NCBI RefSeq assembly: GCF_007741515.1
Contig: NZ_CP036263.1
Coordinates: 3,955,178 to 4,019,177, forward strand
Direction of reading: 5' to 3'
DNA length: 64,000 bases
Source of the DNA: Adhaeretor mobilis
Lineage (GTDB): Bacteria > Planctomycetota > Planctomycetia > Pirellulales > Lacipirellulaceae
The translations under genes were made by a program, and so were the position numbers. Shown here piece after piece: positions 52,879 to 61,591 of this stretch (position 1 is its first letter; each line of letters opens with the position of its first letter). The notes under the pieces were generated by a model. That model was not told the DNA's origin. It ran no database searches and saw only the letters and a program-made list of their open reading frames with translations.

Positions 52879-55064
52879 CCGCCGTGGTTCATTCACACGT
52901 GATTCAATCAATAAAGCCAACTCTCACAATCGCTTTCCTGTTTTCGATCGTAATGGCACCGTTCTGCAAGGCGAAGGAATCAGCTGTGGCTTATCCAGAA
53001 ACTAGACGTGTCGATCAGACCGATATCTACCATGGCCGCACTGTGCCCGACCCGTACCGGTGGCTGGAGGAAGATGTCCGCGAGTCCGCAGAAGTTGCCG
53101 CGTGGGCGAAGGCACAGAACGAAGTCACGCGCAAGTATCTCGACGCGATCCCCCAAAGGCAGGCGATTCATGATCGACTTACGGAGTTGTGGAACTACGA
53201 GCGGCAGTCCGTCCCCTGGCAAGTCGCCGGGCAGTACTTCTATTTCAAAAACGATGGTCTGCAAGACCAGCCGGTGCTGCTTACCGCCAATTCCTATGAC
53301 GAGGAAGGTCGCGTGCTGATCGACCCCAACAAATGGTCAGAAGATGGCACAGTCGCGTTGGGGCGGACGGTGGTCAGTGAGGACGGCCAGCGAATGGCCT
53401 ACACACGCAAGGAAGCAGGCTCCGATTGGTCAACCGTGCGGTTCATCGAGATCGACAGCGGCAAAGTCCTGGAAGACAAGCTCGAATGGGTCCGCCACGG
53501 CAACTTGGTCTGGAATGCAGCCTGCGATGGGTTGTACTACACGCGTTACCCCGAGCCACCGGAGGGAGAGAAGTTTCAGGCGCTATCGCTCAACCCAATG
53601 ATCTACTTCCATAAGCTGGGCACGCCTCAGTCGGAAGATACGCTCATCTTCCGCCGACCAGACGAGCCGAATTGGAGCTTTTGGCTGCGGCGCACAGAAG
53701 ACAATCGCTACCTGGTACTCACTATTCACCGCAGTACCGATCCGCAGAGTCGTGTGTACTTGCGAGAAGTGGGTGCCGCCGCCGATGCACCTTGGAATAA
53801 GCTGATCGATAACTTCGACCACGAGTACAGTCTGATCGGCAATCGCGATGCGACGCTCTATTTCTATACAGACCGCGACGCACCGCGGAAACGTGTCATT
53901 GCCATCGACGCCAATGCGGAAGACTCGTCCTCGTTCACAGAAGTCATTCCCGAGCGAGAGCAGGGGGGTACGCTCGAATATGTTGCACTTTTCGGTGACG
54001 AGCTCATCTGCAATTACCTGTCTGATGTGACCACTCGTCTTTTCCGCTACGACCTTGAAGGTGAGGAACTGGGCGCGATCGAGTTGCCGGGCTTAGGTAA
54101 TGCCAGCGGCTTCGGTGGAAGGCAGGACGATACGGAGACTTTCTATTCATTTACTAGCTACACCATGCCGACCGCGATCTACCGTTACGATGTGACCAGC
54201 GGCAAGAACGAGCTGATCCGCAGCTCGAAAGTCGACTTTGATCCCAAGCTCTACGAATCGAAGCAAGTCTTTGCCACCAGCAAGGATGGCACTCAGGTAC
54301 CAATCATTGTTTCTTACAAGAAGGGCCCCAGTGGCGCGGCTCGTAAGCTCGATCACAACAATCCCACACTACTCTACGGCTACGGTGGCTTCAATATCTC
54401 GCTAACGCCTTCGTTCGCGGTTACGAATGCTGCTTGGATGGACATGGGGGGAATCTATGCCGTTGCGAATCTGCGTGGTGGGGGCGAATACGGCGAGGCG
54501 TGGCATGCCGGCGGAAAAAGTGTGAATAAGCAAAACGTATTCGACGACTTCATCGCCGCCGCGGAGCATTTGATATCCACCGGCTACACCAAGCCTGAGA
54601 AGCTGGCCATCATGGGCGGCAGCAATGGCGGGCTGCTCGTGGGTGCCGCCATGACGCAACGGCCCGAGCTATTTGGTGCCTGTTTGCCAGCCGTTGGCGT
54701 GATGGACATGCTCCGCTTCCAGAACTTCACTGCCGGCCACTTCTGGCGACACGAGTACGGCACAGCAGACGACCCAGAAGAATTTGCCGCGCTGATTGCT
54801 TACTCTCCCTACCACAACCTGAAGCCCGATACGCACTACCCGGCAACGCTCGTCACTACAGCCGACACCGACGACCGCGTGGTTCCCATGCACAGCTTCA
54901 AATTCGCCGCCGAGTTGCAACATGACCAAGCGGGTGATGCACCGGTCCTGATCCGTATCGAAAGCAAAGCGGGCCACGGAGCCGGCACGCCGGTGAGCAA
55001 GCGAATCGACCTCGTGGCCGACAAATGGGCGTTCCTGTGGAAGTCTTTGAAGATGGCCGAGTAG
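52875..55064 (+). CDS. prolyl oligopeptidase family serine peptidase (S9A), exported
   Basis: 729 residues from GTG 52875, with AGGGAG just upstream. A hydrophobic segment (LTIAFLFSIVMAPFCKA) is a signal peptide. YPETRRVDQTDIYHGRTVPDPYRWLE is the classic S9A N-terminus and residues 100-440 are the beta-propeller. The hydrolase domain has YGYGGFNISLTPSF, the nucleophile in GGSNGGLLVGAAMTQRPELFG, Asp in DTDDRVVPMHS and His in SKAGHGAGTP. It cleaves short peptides after proline, here in the periplasm. Overlap with the radical SAM gene suggests shared function. Confidence 0.95.
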   Translation: MTAVVHSHVIQSIKPTLTIAFLFSIVMAPFCKAKESAVAYPETRRVDQTDIYHGRTVPDPYRWLEEDVRESAEVAAWAKAQNEVTRKYLDAIPQRQAIHDRLTELWNYERQSVPWQVAGQYFYFKNDGLQDQPVLLTANSYDEEGRVLIDPNKWSEDGTVALGRTVVSEDGQRMAYTRKEAGSDWSTVRFIEIDSGKVLEDKLEWVRHGNLVWNAACDGLYYTRYPEPPEGEKFQALSLNPMIYFHKLGTPQSEDTLIFRRPDEPNWSFWLRRTEDNRYLVLTIHRSTDPQSRVYLREVGAAADAPWNKLIDNFDHEYSLIGNRDATLYFYTDRDAPRKRVIAIDANAEDSSSFTEVIPEREQGGTLEYVALFGDELICNYLSDVTTRLFRYDLEGEELGAIELPGLGNASGFGGRQDDTETFYSFTSYTMPTAIYRYDVTSGKNELIRSSKVDFDPKLYESKQVFATSKDGTQVPIIVSYKKGPSGAARKLDHNNPTLLYGYGGFNISLTPSFAVTNAAWMDMGGIYAVANLRGGGEYGEAWHAGGKSVNKQNVFDDFIAAAEHLISTGYTKPEKLAIMGGSNGGLLVGAAMTQRPELFGACLPAVGVMDMLRFQNFTAGHFWRHEYGTADDPEEFAALIAYSPYHNLKPDTHYPATLVTTADTDDRVVPMHSFKFAAELQHDQAGDAPVLIRIESKAGHGAGTPVSKRIDLVADKWAFLWKSLKMAE

Positions 55065-55067
55065 CCC

Positions 55068-55181
55068 GTAGGGTCCGTTGGGCGGACCGAGAGCCCTACC
55101 AATCAAAACTGCACAATGCTGGCTAGAAGCTGGCTCGATTTGTTCTTGTGCGTTCAGAATGGTCCGCACAGCAGACCCTAC
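55068..55181. repeat. palindromic GTAGGGTCCG repeat between convergent genes
   Basis: Left arm 55068-55088 and right arm 55161-55181 are complementary at 18 of 21 positions; together they match the family rebuilt around the IS1182 insertion. It fills the space between the peptidase and ispH, and the right arm contains the ispH TAG stop (55178-55180). Confidence 0.85.
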
Positions 55182-56101
55182 ACCCGCAGCTCGCGCGGCA
55201 ACGGAAACGAGACATTCTCTTCCCGTAGGGTACGCACCTCGACTTCTGCGTGAAAATTTTCGCGAAGATAGTCAAGTACGGCTTCGACGACGACTTCCGG
55301 CGCACTTGCACCAGCAGTCACGAGCACGGTATCCACACCGGTGAGCCACTCGTCCTGGATACACTCCTGGCCATCGATGAGATGTGCCTCCACGCCAATC
55401 TCCCGAGAAAGTTCTGCCAGCCGCTGGCTGTTCGAACTATTTTGGCTGCCGAGCACCAGCGTCAGTTGAGCCTGCCCGGCAAGTTGAGCTACCGCTTCTT
55501 GGCGGTTCTGCGTGGCGTAGCAGATATCGTCCTTCGGGGGCGAGTGAATCTGCGGGAAGCGTGCCCTCAGGCGATCAATGATTCGGTTGGCATCGTCCAC
55601 GCTGAGCGTTGTCTGCGTAAGATATGCCAGCTTAGCCTCGTCGATGACCTCTAGCGTGTCGACGTCCTCCGGCGTTTCCACCAGGACAATGGCCTCTGGT
55701 GCTTCGCCCATGGTACCGATGACTTCGTCGTGGCCCTCGTGACCGATCAGGAAAATCGTGTAGCCGAGTCCCGCGTACTTAATCGCTTCGAGATGAACCT
55801 TGGTTACCAGCGGACAGGTAGCGTCAATGGCTTTGAGGTGCCGGTCGCGAGCCAATTGGCGAATCGCGGGTGAGATGCCGTGGGCAGAGAAAAGCAGCGT
55901 CGAGCCCTCGGGCACTTCCTCAAGTTCATCGACAAAGGTCACGCCACGATCGAGGAAAGACTCCACAACGTACTTATTGTGGACGATCTCGTGATAGACA
56001 TAAATTGGCGGCGGCAGGCGTTCCAGCGCCAGATCGAGCGCCTCGATCGCCATATTCACACCCGCGCAAAATCCTCGTGGGCTGGCAAGTAAGACTTTCA
56101 T
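55178..56101 (-). CDS. ispH: 4-hydroxy-3-methylbut-2-enyl diphosphate reductase
   Basis: 307 residues. Last enzyme of the MEP isoprenoid pathway, reducing HMBPP to IPP and DMAPP. LASPRGFCAGVNMAI (first cluster Cys), YVYHEIVHNKYVVESF (substrate His), LLFSAHGISPAIR (His), IDATCPLVTKVH (second Cys), YLTQTTLSVDD and the third Cys in DDICYATQNRQEAV, then GSQNSSNSQRL, are all in the canonical order. Length is typical. Its TAG stop codon lies inside a palindromic repeat arm. Confidence 0.97.
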   Translation of the reverse strand: MKVLLASPRGFCAGVNMAIEALDLALERLPPPIYVYHEIVHNKYVVESFLDRGVTFVDELEEVPEGSTLLFSAHGISPAIRQLARDRHLKAIDATCPLVTKVHLEAIKYAGLGYTIFLIGHEGHDEVIGTMGEAPEAIVLVETPEDVDTLEVIDEAKLAYLTQTTLSVDDANRIIDRLRARFPQIHSPPKDDICYATQNRQEAVAQLAGQAQLTLVLGSQNSSNSQRLAELSREIGVEAHLIDGQECIQDEWLTGVDTVLVTAGASAPEVVVEAVLDYLRENFHAEVEVRTLREENVSFPLPRELRV

Positions 56102-56210
56102 CGGAGGCGTATCTCATGCGAAGGGCAGGGGCCCGGTACGAAAAACCGAACAGGTCTACTATCCTACCCTCGAAACTGAGACCGCCTCAACCGGTCGCTC
56201 ATCAGGTTGA

Positions 56211-56411
56211 CTAGCGAGGCTTGTTCGGCTTGGGCTGCCAAGACTTGCGAAACTCACTCGGCCCGAGCTTCGCAACGACCCCGTGGTGGTCTTCCAGTTC
56301 GTGCAGGCTTTCGCTTAGCTTGTGGCCAAATTCGGCCAATGCCTCGGTATTCACCGGAATAGGCGGCAGCATCTGGCTAGTCCGACTGTGTAGCGGTGCG
56401 TATGCGCTCAT
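56211..56411 (-). CDS. small hypothetical protein, 66 residues
   Basis: ATG at 56411, with a GGAAAG site about 10 bases upstream on the minus strand. The product is soluble; the middle (NTEALAEFGHKLSESLHELEDHH) is a likely amphipathic helix and the tail is Lys/Pro-rich. No family recognised. It lies about 110 bases upstream of ispH on the same strand and could be co-transcribed. Confidence 0.6.
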   Translation of the reverse strand: MSAYAPLHSRTSQMLPPIPVNTEALAEFGHKLSESLHELEDHHGVVAKLGPSEFRKSWQPKPNKPR

Positions 56412-57341
56412 GGTGTTTTCTTTCCAAAAGCACCGCAATCTATGCGGCTGCCTGACATGTCTTCTCTGGACCGTGGCAGGCTATTTTCGTGGGCAACAAT
56501 CCCGATGCCCACAAGTAATGGAAGAGAGCCCTCACGTCAATGAACGCGGTGCTCCTGCTAACCGCTGGACAACTCGTCTCTTCCAGTGGTCGGTACTCTC
56601 ATGCCTTCTATTACGAGGGACTCCAATAGTCAGTTCGTGGTTCGCGACGTTTAATTCCTGAGATAATGCAAATCGTTTGGGTTGTGAGATTCACGAACAC
56701 ATCCTGATTCCCCGCTATTTCAGCTTAATCAAAGGTGATCATTTCGTATCTGAATTGTCATCGCGATGGCAGCGATTTGCGGAAAATACTTAATTCGGGG
56801 CTTATTTCACCGCATTCGTGGAGCCACGAAAGCGCTTTCGATAAGAAACCCACGATCAGCTATCAGTCGATGATTCGCCTTGACCCAAGTTTCGAGCTGC
56901 CGCTACGATCTGTGACGATACCGTTCTTGAGCGACCTTCTGACGTAAGATCAGCCCAGTAGTAGTGAACCTCGTAAGCTTTGTGCCGTAATACAATTAAC
57001 TGCTGACTTACAATCAGTTCGAGAGTTGCCGGCGGAATAATCTGCTCTAGCTGAACACCAGCACTTAGAAATGAACCCGAAACGCAACAGAGAATCGTTC
57101 GAGCCGTCGCACGCTGACCCCAATCGCGACTGACGCAGGCACGATTGGCACATCCCTTACAAAACTTGCTTGCGTAGCGACCCTACGTTTATAGCATTAG
57201 TTGAGAAAACACAGCACCTAGCGACGATCTCACCTTTAGTCACAAGTCACACCCAACGAAAACGCTTCTCCCCCAACCAATCTTCTCACAAAAAGCCTGA
57301 TCCATTGCCCGCAGCAATGTTTCACTCGGAGACCCAACACC
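56412..57341. other. 930-bp gene-poor region
   Basis: No ORF here has a recognisable family, signal peptide or good ribosome-binding site. A 47-codon frame at about 56518 and a 70-codon frame at 56735-56947 were considered and not called. The base composition is a little more AT-rich than in the coding parts, especially around 56640-56950. The promoter of the FlgM-like gene should lie at the right end. Confidence 0.45.
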
Positions 57342-57617
57342 ATGCAAATTCACGGTCCCAGCCAAGTTCACGGTCCTCAAGGCATCCAAGGTCCACAGGG
57401 TAGCCGCCCAGTAGGCAAAGCCCAGCCCGCTACTCCGACTGCTAAGGCAGACCGGGTGGATATCTCTCCCGCGGCCGAAGCGGCCGCCAGTGCCGCCGAA
57501 GGCGACATCCGTGCTGACCTCGTGTCACGCGTGAAGAGCGAAATCGCCTCAGGTATGTACGAAACGCCTGAGAAGCTTGATGCAGCACTCGATGGCTTTC
57601 TGAATGAGCTTGTGTAG
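57342..57617 (+). CDS. flgM: FlgM-like flagellar anti-sigma factor
   Basis: 91 residues. DRVDISPAAEAAAS followed by IRADLVSRVKSEIASGMYETPEKLDAALDGFLNEL matches the C-terminal sigma-28-binding helices of FlgM in planctomycetes. The first 35 residues are Gly/Pro/Gln/His-rich and probably disordered, as usual. FlgM binds FliA and is released through the flagellar export gate. No other flagellar gene is in the window, so the gene is isolated. Confidence 0.8.
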   Translation: MQIHGPSQVHGPQGIQGPQGSRPVGKAQPATPTAKADRVDISPAAEAAASAAEGDIRADLVSRVKSEIASGMYETPEKLDAALDGFLNELV

Positions 57618-57784
57618 AGTCGCCTCTTGTCCTATCAAACGAGCGGCAGCGACCGAGAAATCTAGATCGCACTCTAAGTTGAGTTGCGCTCCGAGGACTT
57701 GCCATCCCTTGAGGAATGACTGCCAAGCAGCAAATACCCGGTCTATTGAGACTCAGGCCCCGAGCGGGTAGAATCAATAAGCAG

Positions 57785-57811
57785 GGCACAGAGGCGTTTT
57801 TTCGCTGTGCC
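57785..57811 (+). other. hairpin upstream of the Fur-family gene
   Basis: GGCACAG and CTGTGCC form a stem around a T-rich loop with CG/CG pairing inside. It could be the FlgM transcript end or a leader structure of the Fur-family gene about 90 bases downstream. No T-tract follows. Confidence 0.35.
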
Positions 57812-57901
57812 GTTTACTATGGGCGGGAATCGCGTGTTCTCAATAACGCCCATAACCATTGCTTACTGAGACAAGCCACCGCCAATTGACGGGGAAGAAT
57901 C

Positions 57902-58441
57902 ATGGATACTGCGAGCGCCGATTCCGCGCAGAGCGCCTACGCCCTTGGGGCCGTGACTGTTGCCAGCTCGCCCCAGGAACGATTTAGCGAGTATCTGCAG
58001 AGCAAAGGGAAGAGAATCACCCAGCAGCGTCGGATCCTGGTCGATCACGTGTTTGAGCGGCACGACCATTTCGATGCGGACGAGCTAATCGCCAATCTCA
58101 GCCGAAGCCAACAAGAATGCGAAGAAGGCCGCAAGGTAAGCCGCCCGACGGTTTATCGCACGCTTAACGAGCTCGTCGAAGCGGGTCTATTACGGCGCAT
58201 GACCCTCAGCGGCCGCAGCGTGTACGAGCACGACTACGGCTACCCTCAGCACGATCACCTTCACTGCACCAAGTGCGACAAGCTGATCGAATTCCAAAGC
58301 GAAGAGCTAAAACAGCTCCGCCAAGCGGTGGCCAACGAACACGGCTTCCGCGTCACCGGCCACCGACTCATCGTTAGTGGCATCTGCGAACCGTGCGGGC
58401 GGAATCGGCACCGTGGGAAATCGCCGCTTGATTTGATTTAG
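57902..58441 (+). CDS. Fur-family transcriptional regulator
   Basis: 179 residues. After a 28-residue extension, RFSEYLQSKGKRITQQRRILVDHVF is the Fur winged-helix start, RPTVYRTLNELVEAGLLRRM the recognition helix, and YPQHDHLHCTKCDKLIEF the metal-site HDHxxC region. CTKC and CEPC are the structural zinc ligands. Family members sense Fe, Zn or peroxide; which one applies here cannot be read. Convergent with purB, only 44 bases apart. Confidence 0.93.
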   Translation: MDTASADSAQSAYALGAVTVASSPQERFSEYLQSKGKRITQQRRILVDHVFERHDHFDADELIANLSRSQQECEEGRKVSRPTVYRTLNELVEAGLLRRMTLSGRSVYEHDYGYPQHDHLHCTKCDKLIEFQSEELKQLRQAVANEHGFRVTGHRLIVSGICEPCGRNRHRGKSPLDLI

Positions 58442-58485
58442 AGTTAGGCTCAAGCCAAATACGTCGTTGCCTTCGATGTACAAAC

Positions 58486-59913
58486 TCACACCTTTAACTC
58501 GGCCGCTCCAACTTGGCTGCCCTTGTAACGCTCGCGAATTGGCTCAACGACATCTGCGATAAATTCATCGACCTGCTCCGGACTGCGGCCCACAAGATCA
58601 ATCGAAGCTGTAGCTGCGTTCAAGTCCACACCTGCAAAGGCTTCATCAGCAGCAAGGCGCGCCATTAGGTCGTTCGGCTTGCCCTTCTGCTTCACTTCAG
58701 CGGCAGCGGCTTGGGCGTGTTGGCGGATAAGCTCGTGAAGCTCTTGGCGATCTCCTCCTGCGGTAACAGCGGCCATGAGAATGTTCTCGGTGGCCATGAA
58801 GGGGAGTTCCTCGCCAAGATTCTTCGCGACGACTTCCGGGTACACCACCATGCCGCTCGCTACGTTGTGATAAATCGTGAGTACGGCATCCACGCCAAGG
58901 AAGGCCTGTGGGAGCGTCAGACGGCGGTTGGCGCTGTCGTCCAGAGTGCGTTCCATCCACTGCACAGCATGCGTTTGCACGGCGTTGGGGGCGAGGTTCA
59001 TGACAAAGCGAGCGATACCGCCGATGCGCTCGCTACGCATCGGGTTTCGCTTATAGGGCATGGCGGAAGAACCGATCTGAGACTTTTCGAAAGGTTCTTC
59101 AAGCTCTTTTCGCATGGCGAGAATGCGGAAATCGGAGGTTGCTTTATGAGCACTGGCAGCAACGCCGGCTAGTGCGTCGAGAACGAACTGATCTACCTTG
59201 CGAGAGTAGGTTTGCCCAGTCACCGCGTAGGCCGAATCGAACCCCATCTTTTGCATGACCAGCTTCTCCAACTGGCGGACCTTGTTGTGATCGCCATCGA
59301 AGAGCTCCAAGAAGCTCGCCTGAGTACCGGTGGTGCCCTTGGTGCTCCGTGCCTTGAGCGTGGCGAGACGGTGCTCAATCTCTTCGAGGTCCATGACCAA
59401 GTCATAGCACCACAGTGTAGCTCTTTTGCCAACCGTCGTTGGCTGGGCGGGCTGCAAGTGTGTGAAACCGAGGGTCGGCAGTGCCCGATGTTCCGCGGCA
59501 AACCTAGCCAATGCATCAATCACTGCGGCTAGGCGGCGCGCCACGAGCTGTAGCGAGTCTCGCATCAGCATCAGCTCGGTATTGCAATTCACGAACTGGC
59601 TGGTCGCACCAAGATGGATAATACCCCTGGCCGAGGGACACTGATCGCCATAGGCGTGGACATGTGCCATGACGTCGTGCCGCAGTTCGCGTTCGTACTT
59701 AGCGGCTGCGTCAAAGTCGATATCGTCTACGTGAGCTTTCAGCTCAGCGATTTGCTCAGGCTTGATCGGTAGCCCCAGTTCAGCTTCCGCTTCAGCCAGC
59801 GCAATCCATAGTCGCCGCCAAGTGCTGTGCTTGCGCTGGGCACCCCAAAGCTGGGCCATCTCGGTAGAGGCGTAGCGCGTGATCAGCGGGTTTTCGTAAC
59901 GGTCATGCGACAT
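58486..59913 (-). CDS. purB: adenylosuccinate lyase
   Basis: 475 residues. It cleaves SAICAR and adenylosuccinate to fumarate plus AICAR or [20 protein letters not shown] is the fumarase/aspartase superfamily signature loop with the catalytic Ser; [14 protein letters not shown] and [18 protein letters not shown] hold the active-site His and substrate contacts. Length is typical. It runs leftward and converges with the Fur-family gene. Confidence 0.96.
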   Translation of the reverse strand: MSHDRYENPLITRYASTEMAQLWGAQRKHSTWRRLWIALAEAEAELGLPIKPEQIAELKAHVDDIDFDAAAKYERELRHDVMAHVHAYGDQCPSARGIIHLGATSQFVNCNTELMLMRDSLQLVARRLAAVIDALARFAAEHRALPTLGFTHLQPAQPTTVGKRATLWCYDLVMDLEEIEHRLATLKARSTKGTTGTQASFLELFDGDHNKVRQLEKLVMQKMGFDSAYAVTGQTYSRKVDQFVLDALAGVAASAHKATSDFRILAMRKELEEPFEKSQIGSSAMPYKRNPMRSERIGGIARFVMNLAPNAVQTHAVQWMERTLDDSANRRLTLPQAFLGVDAVLTIYHNVASGMVVYPEVVAKNLGEELPFMATENILMAAVTAGGDRQELHELIRQHAQAAAAEVKQKGKPNDLMARLAADEAFAGVDLNAATASIDLVGRSPEQVDEFIADVVEPIRERYKGSQVGAAELKV

Positions 59914-59964
59914 GGGAATTTCTAGAGTGTCTGAGGAAGTTTTTACGCAATTTGAAATGCTTCG

Positions 59965-60021
59965 TTAGCCGTTGAGCTTGCTCGCCGTGGAGTCCCCGCG
60001 CCGAGCAAGCTCCGCGGCTAA
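59965..60021. repeat. inverted repeat of the TTAGCCGTTGAGCTTGCTCG family
   Basis: Arms 59965-59984 and 60002-60021 are complementary at 18 of 20 positions. Same family as 35870-35940. Located between the HD gene and purB, both leftward. Confidence 0.8.
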
Positions 60022-60048
60022 TGAAAGTTTCCACGACTTCAATACCAC

Positions 60049-61452
60049 TCACATATTCGTCAAATCATCTTCGCCTCGACTACCGAGCAATTCATCAACC
60101 GCTCGTCCAACTGCGGCTGCTTGCTCACGTGTCGCATCTTTTCGCAAATAGACGCGACACATCTTGTGGGTCACGGGCATTTGGTTGAAAAGTTGATCAT
60201 CAGTCAGCGGGCGAATGGATCCAGTCGCAGTATGGAACAGGAAGTTCTGCCCCGCGGTAGCAGCACGTGCGTCGGGTCGATAGATGTGACGCGGCAAATC
60301 GATCTGCATTTCCAGCTCGCGATTTTCCTCTGGCAACTTGCCTCGGATAGCTTGCGTCACCAATTCCACACTACTAAAGATGCTACTCTGCTCCGAATCG
60401 TCCGCCTTGAAAGCAAGATTTCGTTCATAAACAGATTCCCATTCCACTTGCCGACTCAATAGCTTCTTCCAACGTTCGCCAACGCTGCGCAAAGCCACGT
60501 TGTCGCTCTTGTGCCAGCGAGCCACATCGATCAGCAACGACCACTCGGTGAAGCCTTGATAGTCGTCTAAGTCATCGAGCGGATTGCCAGGGAACAGGTG
60601 CTCCTTGCTATCGCGAAACAACCCTTCGAGTGTCTTATCGATCGCTCGTACCGTGCGATGGAAGTAGACGGCGCGAAACAATTCGCTCTTTGTCTGCATG
60701 AATCGCAGCAGGGCGTTCAAACCGCGTTGGTGGATCGTGAGACCTCGCTCACTGAAGAAACTGTATCGCAGCAGTCGATCAAGATCGTAGGCTTTCTCGC
60801 TGTAGCCGCTCATGTACGCGTCCCGGAGTACGAAATCCATGTTGTCCACGGTATACAGACCGCAGAAGAGACTACGAAGCATGACTAGCCAACGAGGCTT
60901 ACCGTCCGTGTCATCCCCTTTAGGGCGCATGATGAGCCACGCGATTTGCTCAGGGTCAAGTTGCTCACCGGCTTCGAGTTCACTGTTGGGACAACGCCGC
61001 ACCTCGGCTAGCAGCTCTCCTAACTCTTCACGAATGATGTGAGCGCCAAGTGTTTCGTGCGTGAGCCCGTGGTCCTTGAGGAAGTGCGTATCGAAAAAAT
61101 GTCCGAATGGCCCGTGTCCCACATCGTGTAGCAACGCGGCCATGCGACACAGGCATTCCACGTACCCACGACTGGGCACGTCAGGGCAGATCTCCTGGAG
61201 GCTTGGGTAGAGCGACGCAACCGCCCGCCCGGCCATGTGCATGGAACCAACCACGTGTTGAAACCGTGTATGTTCTGCCGACGGGTAAACCCACCAGGCG
61301 GTTTGCAGCTGATGAATCTGCCGCAAGCGTTGCAACCAGGGATGGTCAAGCAGCTGACGCTCTGAGGTCTCGCCGGGCTCGACCACAGAGATGAAAGGGA
61401 TGTACCCGTGAATCGGGTCGTGGCAAAGGCTTTCTCGCTGAATATGCTTCAT
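60049..61452 (-). CDS. HD-domain phosphohydrolase (dNTPase-like)
   Basis: 467 residues from ATG 61452. DPIHGYIPF at the start, HTRFQHVVGSMHMAG (first His), AALLHDVGHGPFGHFFD (the HD pair) and GLYTVDNMDFVLRDAYMSGY (last Asp) give the H..HD..D metal ligands in the order typical of the COG1078 dNTPase/SAMHD1-like group. These hydrolyse dNTPs to nucleosides and triphosphate or other phosphoesters. The exact substrate is not predictable. A 12-residue upstream extension in frame is not used. Confidence 0.92.
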   Translation of the reverse strand: MKHIQRESLCHDPIHGYIPFISVVEPGETSERQLLDHPWLQRLRQIHQLQTAWWVYPSAEHTRFQHVVGSMHMAGRAVASLYPSLQEICPDVPSRGYVECLCRMAALLHDVGHGPFGHFFDTHFLKDHGLTHETLGAHIIREELGELLAEVRRCPNSELEAGEQLDPEQIAWLIMRPKGDDTDGKPRWLVMLRSLFCGLYTVDNMDFVLRDAYMSGYSEKAYDLDRLLRYSFFSERGLTIHQRGLNALLRFMQTKSELFRAVYFHRTVRAIDKTLEGLFRDSKEHLFPGNPLDDLDDYQGFTEWSLLIDVARWHKSDNVALRSVGERWKKLLSRQVEWESVYERNLAFKADDSEQSSIFSSVELVTQAIRGKLPEENRELEMQIDLPRHIYRPDARAATAGQNFLFHTATGSIRPLTDDQLFNQMPVTHKMCRVYLRKDATREQAAAVGRAVDELLGSRGEDDLTNM

Positions 61453-61591
61453 CTTTTCTATTGTGAAGCTGTTAGAGTAAATCGGCAATGGGCTAGTAGA
61501 TCGATGCCTCTGGCCTACATGATTTCCTACTCAGCCAGGATGGCCGAGCTACTTGCTTGCCACGTTCGCCAAGGGTGATAATCTAGGGAGT

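Noticed and set aside
56518-56947. Short frames of 47 and 70 codons in the gene-poor region
   Set aside because: No ribosome site, no motif, and biased composition unlike nearby genes.
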